Source of the DNA: Desulfovibrio gilichinskyi
GTDB lineage: Bacteria > Desulfobacterota > Desulfovibrionia > Desulfovibrionales > Desulfovibrionaceae
Direction of reading: 5' to 3'
DNA: 64,000 nucleotides
NCBI RefSeq assembly: GCF_900177375.1
Contig: NZ_FWZU01000002.1
Location: 186,001-250,000, forward strand
The translations under genes and the position numbers were made by a program. The first letter of the stretch is position 1, and each line of letters opens with the position of its first letter. Shown here piece after piece: positions 59,871-64,000 of the stretch. Under the pieces are notes generated by a model that was not told the DNA's origin, ran no database searches, and was given only the letters and a program-made list of their open reading frames with translations.

Positions 59871-61430
59871 TTATTCCTGACCCTTCATGCGCGAAATCTC
59901 TGCTGTGATTTCATTTTCATCAAGTTGTCTGCATGTTGTGAAAGTTTCTTTGTTTACTACGCCCTTATGAATCAGGAAGTGCCTGTCCGCAAGTTCTGCA
60001 AGCTGCGGCCAGTGGGTGATAAGTATCATTTGCTGACGTTTTGCAAGTTCCTGCATTTTTTCACCGACTCTGTTCAGTGTGGTTCCGCCTATTCCTGAGT
60101 CAATTTCATCGAAGATAAGCGTCGGTTTATCTGTCTCGCTTTGCAAGCCTGTAATGGCCAGCATAAAGCGCGAAAGTTCACCGCCGGATGCAATCTTTTC
60201 AAGTGGCTGAGGAGCTTGTCCGGGGTTTGGAATCCACATAAGCCGCCCTCTCATTTCATATAGGTCAGGATAAAGCTCATGGGGCTGAAACTCGAATTCC
60301 ACGCGGACATGTTCGGAAAATCCTAATCCTTTGAGTTCAGCTTCAATACGGGAAGTCAGTTTTGTTGCGGCAATTTTTCTGGCCTCGAAAAGACTCTCCA
60401 AAGTTACTCTAAGCTTATCGACAAGTTCTTTTTCTTTCCGTGAAATCTGGGCGAGTTCAATTGTGCAGGAATCAAGAAAGTTGAGATTGTCCTCAATTTC
60501 TTTTTGCATATCCATAATCTGATCTAAAGTGCGGCCCAGTTTTCGTTTAAGCTTCGAAAGGTCGTAAAGCCGCTCCTCTATGTCATCAATAGTTTCTTCC
60601 ATTTCAAAATCGAGCGGCTGTGAGCGGAGGCGCATTGCCAGTTCGTCAATGAAATGTTTGAACTCAACCACGGTTTCCCTGTCTTTTTCATAGTCCGGGA
60701 AAATGTCGCAAACCCTTTCCATTTCGGACGATAAGGATGAAAGCCCGCCTGAAAGATCTTGTTCGCCCCGCATAATATCCATAGCATTCTGGATACATTT
60801 GCCGGCATCTTCGTGCTGGCGGAGCAGATTCTTTTTTTCCAGAAGCTCATCTTCTTCACCGGGGTATGGTGCAACTTCTTCAATTTCTTTAAGCTGGAAT
60901 TCGAGGAAGTCTTTTTTTTCAAGCAGCGTTGCGGATCGTTTTTTCAGCTCGTTTTTTTTGGTCAGCAGCTCGCGCAATGAGCTTAAAATATTGTCTTTTG
61001 TTTTGGGAAGTGCGGAGTCCTTAAGAAAAGTATCAAGAATTGTGCATTGATATGAGGGTTGCAAAAGTCTTTGCTGTGCATGCTGACTGGTATGCAGAAT
61101 CATTGTCGCGCCCATTTCACGGATGATTGTCTGTGAGCTGAGTTTGTCATTTACATATACTTTGCTACGTCCTGTTTCCGCGGAAAGGACTCTGCGGACA
61201 ATTGATTCCTGACCGTCGGGGTGGATAAACATAGCTTCAACAAGAGCCTGTTTTTTACCCGGTCTAACCATATCGGCATTCATGCGCTGCCCTGTTAAAA
61301 AATCAATGGCGCGTAAAATGAAAGATTTACCTGCTCCTGTTTCGCCTGTGAGGGCGTTCATTCCTGGTGCGAATTCGATTTCAGCATCTTCAATCAGAGC
61401 AAGGTCACGTATTCTAAGCAGTTCCAACAT
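59871..61430 (-). CDS. recN: DNA repair protein RecN
   Basis: 519 residues. The SMC-like ATPase has Walker A GETGAGKSF near the N-terminus, a long coiled-coil middle (~160-400) and the C-terminal signature LSRFMLAI, Walker B TLIFDEIDSGIGG and an ITHWPQLAEL H-loop. It works with RecF-pathway proteins in double-strand-break repair. Length is slightly short of the ~550 average. It starts at ATG and lies 12 bases from the transporter operon. Confidence 0.95.
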   Translation of the reverse strand: MLELLRIRDLALIEDAEIEFAPGMNALTGETGAGKSFILRAIDFLTGQRMNADMVRPGKKQALVEAMFIHPDGQESIVRRVLSAETGRSKVYVNDKLSSQTIIREMGATMILHTSQHAQQRLLQPSYQCTILDTFLKDSALPKTKDNILSSLRELLTKKNELKKRSATLLEKKDFLEFQLKEIEEVAPYPGEEDELLEKKNLLRQHEDAGKCIQNAMDIMRGEQDLSGGLSSLSSEMERVCDIFPDYEKDRETVVEFKHFIDELAMRLRSQPLDFEMEETIDDIEERLYDLSKLKRKLGRTLDQIMDMQKEIEDNLNFLDSCTIELAQISRKEKELVDKLRVTLESLFEARKIAATKLTSRIEAELKGLGFSEHVRVEFEFQPHELYPDLYEMRGRLMWIPNPGQAPQPLEKIASGGELSRFMLAITGLQSETDKPTLIFDEIDSGIGGTTLNRVGEKMQELAKRQQMILITHWPQLAELADRHFLIHKGVVNKETFTTCRQLDENEITAEISRMKGQE

Positions 61431-61442
61431 TTATTATTCCGT

Positions 61443-62288
61443 TTACTGTTTCAGTCTGGGGTCAAGAATGTCACGCAATGCTTCACCAAGTAGATTATAA
61501 CCCAGAACGGTTAGAAGTATGGCCATTCCGGGGAAGATCGAGAGCCACGGAGCAATTTCAAGCACCTCTTTCCCGTCCATGAGCAGATTGCCCCACGACG
61601 GATCAGGAGGTTGCACTCCGAGGCCGAGAAAACTTAAAGATGATTCTACCAGTATCGCACCTGCCACTCCAAGTGTTGCCGAAACGAGCACAGGTGTAAT
61701 GGCGTTCGGCAAAATATGGGTTGCCATAATCCGAATCGGTCCGGCTCCTGCCAGCTTTGAGGCTTGTACAAAGTCACGTTTTCGAAGTGACAGCGTTTCA
61801 GCCCTTACCAGTCTGGCAACGCCCATCCATGAAGTGAATCCTATCACGATCATAATGTTCATAAGACCCGGTTCAAGGAAGGCTATAACTGCCAGAATCA
61901 GAAAGAACGACGGAAAGCAGAGCATTACATCAACGCCGCGCATAATTATTTCATCAACCAGACCCCCGAAATACCCTGCTGTCAGTCCGAGCACAAGACC
62001 TATCGCAGTGGAAATCCCAACTGCCACAAATCCTACCCAGAGTGAGACCCTTCCTCCATACAGAATACGGGCGAAAACGTCGCGGCCCAGTGCATCTGTC
62101 CCGAATAGGTGCGTACCGCTCGGAGCTTGCAGCAGATTATCAATATTCAGGGCAAAAGGGTCATAGTGTGTTAACAGAGGGGCACATATAGCCGCGATTG
62201 AAATGGTTCCCACAAGGGTAAGCCCAAGAATGAGCATGCCGTATTTTTGAAAGCGGGTAGGTGGAGTTAAAGGCTTTTTATTTAGCAT
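61443..62288 (-). CDS. Peptide/nickel-type ABC transporter permease, second subunit
   Basis: 281 residues, five to six helices of the OppC/DppC class with an N-terminal periplasmic segment (ALNIDNLLQAPSGTHLFGTDALGRDVF) and the EAA loop (VRAETLSLRKRDFVQASKLAGAG). It pairs with the gene upstream in TAATG overlap. Binding protein and ATPase genes are not in the window, so they must lie upstream of 63280 or elsewhere. It probably imports oligopeptides or nickel/opine-like compounds. Confidence 0.9.
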   Translation of the reverse strand: MLNKKPLTPPTRFQKYGMLILGLTLVGTISIAAICAPLLTHYDPFALNIDNLLQAPSGTHLFGTDALGRDVFARILYGGRVSLWVGFVAVGISTAIGLVLGLTAGYFGGLVDEIIMRGVDVMLCFPSFFLILAVIAFLEPGLMNIMIVIGFTSWMGVARLVRAETLSLRKRDFVQASKLAGAGPIRIMATHILPNAITPVLVSATLGVAGAILVESSLSFLGLGVQPPDPSWGNLLMDGKEVLEIAPWLSIFPGMAILLTVLGYNLLGEALRDILDPRLKQ

Positions 62289-63280
62289 TAGTCCTTCCCT
62301 CCAGCACGGATGCGAGGATCGGCAAACCCGTATGCCACATCTGCCAGCAGGTTTCCGGCAAGGGTGAGTAATGCTCCAAGTACAAGGCTGCCCATAATCA
62401 GTGAGTAATCGCGGGACATAACCCCGTTATAAAAAAGTTGCCCCAGTCCGGGCAGGGCGAAAATAGATTCAATGATAACACTGCCGCCGATAAGCCCGGG
62501 GATGGAAAGTCCCAGCAGAGTGATTACAGGCAGTAATCCGTTGCGAAAGGCATGCTTGAACAGCACCGTCCGCATGGGAAGACCTTTGGCCTTAGCGGTG
62601 GTGATGTAATCCTGCCGGAGCACTTCCAGCATTGAAGAGCGCATGAAACGGGACATCCCAGCCAGACTTCCGAATGTATAAATAAATATGGGAAGTGTCA
62701 GGTGGCGTGCTAAATCGAAAAATTTACCCATCGGTGAGAGCAGAGCATAATCAAGAGAAGTCAGGCCGGATATGGGCAGAATGGGGTAGTAAATGCCAAG
62801 CAGCAGCATCAGCAAAAGAGCGAGCCAGAAGCCCGGTATTGCAAAGCCTATGAAGACAAATACCGTCATTCCGCGGTCAAACCAGCCGCCTTGTTTCCAT
62901 GCCGAGTACAGCCCTATGGGGATAGCTATTAAAAGAGTCAGAAACAGTGAAGCCACATTCATACCGAAGGTAAGAGGCAACCGTTCTTTTATACGTTCCC
63001 ACACAGGACGATGGTCTCCGGACATCGATAATCCGAAATCGAAGCGGACCATACGGGAGACCCATTGCCCATATTGAATATACAGAGGCTTATCCAGACC
63101 ATAAAGCTTTTCAAGCTTCTGGCGGGTCTCTATTGTTGCCTTAGGGTTCAGGGTGGTCTGCATATCGGTAGGTGAGCCGGGGGCAAGATGAATTACCCAG
63201 AAGCTGATAACAGTGATGCCGATGAAGACAACGCCGACCCAAGCTATTTTTGAAGCTATTTTAAAGGCAATATCCAGCAT
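62288..63280 (-). CDS. Peptide/nickel-type ABC transporter permease, first subunit
   Basis: 330 residues, about six helices of the OppB/DppB class. It has [46 protein letters not shown] and the EAA loop ([20 protein letters not shown]). It overlaps its partner by one base (TAATG). No further gene precedes it for 250 bases; upstream is a divergent tRNA-Ala. The substrate-binding protein is absent here. Confidence 0.9.
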   Translation of the reverse strand: MLDIAFKIASKIAWVGVVFIGITVISFWVIHLAPGSPTDMQTTLNPKATIETRQKLEKLYGLDKPLYIQYGQWVSRMVRFDFGLSMSGDHRPVWERIKERLPLTFGMNVASLFLTLLIAIPIGLYSAWKQGGWFDRGMTVFVFIGFAIPGFWLALLLMLLLGIYYPILPISGLTSLDYALLSPMGKFFDLARHLTLPIFIYTFGSLAGMSRFMRSSMLEVLRQDYITTAKAKGLPMRTVLFKHAFRNGLLPVITLLGLSIPGLIGGSVIIESIFALPGLGQLFYNGVMSRDYSLIMGSLVLGALLTLAGNLLADVAYGFADPRIRAGGKD

Positions 63281-63494
63281 GATACCTCGTGAAAAAGTAG
63301 AGAGTTAGACTCTTAGAAAAACTTTATTAAGATAGTCTAAGTCCGCTGGCTAATCAACAGCTGAATGAATGAGTGGTCAAGTTGGCAATCAGATAAATAT
63401 TCAGCGAAACAGGTCAGCTCGCGGTGGATCAGCAGAAAACGGGTAAATACCGCAATAAGTTCAGAATAAAATTGAAATTAAATAGAGGAGAGTA

Positions 63495-63523
63495 TTGACA
63501 GTATGGGTAGGAATCTGTAAATA
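63495..63523 (+). promoter_or_regulatory. Sigma-70 promoter of tRNA-Ala
   Basis: TTGACA (63495-63500) and TAAATA (63518-63523) are separated by 17 bases, 16 bases before the tRNA. Confidence 0.7.
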
Positions 63524-63539
63524 CTCTTCCACAACGAGT

Positions 63540-63615
<76 letters not shown>

Positions 63616-63630
63616 TTAAAATTTCCAATA

Positions 63631-63670
63631 AAAAGGGATAGTTAGACTAACATCTAGCTGTCCCTTTTTT
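63631..63670 (+). terminator. Terminator of tRNA-Ala
   Basis: AAAAGGGATAG / CTGTCCCTTTT stem around a 16-base loop, then T-run. Confidence 0.85.
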
Positions 63671-63829
63671 CATGCGTGGTCAACCGAGTGGTGAACCTTG
63701 GGTTGACATCAGTGTTTGAGAGAACTGTTTAAGCAATTGTAATAACAGTGTTTGAGGGTGTTTGAGCTGTCAACATTTTACACGGTGTTAACTAAGTAAG
63801 TTTACAGCTAGAATTGATGAGTTGAAACT

Positions 63830-63864
63830 AACCGATTAAGTGTAAAAGCTTAGTCGGTTTTTTT
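63830..63864 (+). terminator. Intrinsic terminator in the post-tRNA region
   Basis: AACCGATTAAG / CTTAGTCGGTT stem (one mismatch) with an 8-base loop, followed by seven T. Nothing transcribed upstream of it is obvious except the tRNA read-through or a small RNA. Confidence 0.75.
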
Positions 63865-63928
63865 GATGCGGATGATCGAGTGGATAACATTATGAAATTT
63901 TGGACAACTGATAATGACAATCAAATTC

Positions 63929-63957
63929 TTGACATTTGCGATTAAGTATGTTATAAT
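63929..63957 (+). promoter_or_regulatory. Consensus sigma-70 promoter near the window end
   Basis: TTGACA (63929-63934) and TATAAT (63952-63957) match the consensus exactly at 17-base spacing. It points to a gene or RNA just beyond the window. Confidence 0.75.
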
Positions 63958-64000
63958 TGTTATTATTGTGTGGAAGTGCGTTTGTTTCTTAAAATTTTTA

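Larger units (their letters stand above)
63616..64000. other. Gene-free region after tRNA-Ala
   Basis: 385 bases with two terminators, a perfect promoter at the end and three short repeats GTGTTTGAG near 63711, 63749 and 63759. No gene is complete in it. Because integrases often insert at the 3' end of tRNA genes, it could be the left end of an accessory element whose body lies past the window. Confidence 0.4.

Overview
The window looks like chromosome of a moderately AT-rich, Desulfovibrio-type sulfate reducer (Desulfovibrionaceae, Maridesulfovibrio-like). Grounds: an octaheme-cytochrome (Ohc-like) respiratory module under a sigma-54 activator, a cytochrome-bd-like protein fused to a multiheme c domain, a biotin-dependent oxaloacetate decarboxylase, a molybdopterin operon and a probable selenoprotein. 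This is inference from gene content; no 16S rRNA or other decisive marker is present.

Layout. 1-2.3 kb: end of a MATE transporter, a lone cbiM, and small membrane or secreted proteins. 2.9-8.3 kb: C4 module (oxaloacetate decarboxylase alpha, gamma, beta, then ATP-type PEP carboxykinase). 8.4-14.8 kb: chemoreceptor, CgeB-like glycosyltransferase, PilZ protein, lipoprotein, metF, a secreted protein. 14.9-18.7 kb: tRNA-Leu and a two-gene bd-like/octaheme complex. 18.8-21 kb: DEAD-box helicase with a long structured leader. 21-23.1 kb: a scar of two dead IS1595-type transposases, a sulfotransferase-like gene and a broken NAD/nucleoside-processing-like gene. 23.2-29.1 kb: MltF-type lytic transglycosylase, a frameshifted VOC gene, a TonB-like remnant and an ABC importer operon whose ATPase is fused to a second binding-protein domain. 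29.3-33.9 kb: APC permease, GNAT-nitrilase fusion, second tRNA-Leu, citrate synthase. 34.3-41.3 kb: sigma-54 regulator and divergent ohc-like operon, interrupted by a glycosyltransferase-like gene flanked by a duplicated gene end. 41.4-46.2 kb: moeA-type pair, mobB, argB. 46.5-52.3 kb: PilZ, MFS, K+ channel, proB, obg, rpmA, rplU. 52.3-58.9 kb: a 1034-residue radical SAM/ArsM-like/DUF5714-like protein, comF, response regulator, iron-sulfur flavoprotein, a 92-residue selenoprotein candidate, an MBL hydrolase and an EF-hand protein. 59.1-63.7 kb: an orphan SAM-I riboswitch before a 90-residue unknown, recN, a peptide-type ABC permease pair, tRNA-Ala.

How the genes work together: oxaloacetate decarboxylase, PEP carboxykinase and citrate synthase converge on the oxaloacetate node. 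The ohc-like and bd-like complexes probably exchange electrons between the quinone pool and periplasmic c hemes. moeA/mobB supply molybdenum or tungsten cofactor for enzymes not in this window.

The strongest new observation is the TusA-like open reading frame at 57183-57461: an in-frame TGA sits at the catalytic cysteine position and is followed by a hairpin with the geometry of a bacterial SECIS element. Next are the orphan SAM-I riboswitch, the insertion-with-duplication inside the ohc locus, and the three-domain radical SAM/arsenite-methyltransferase-like fusion.
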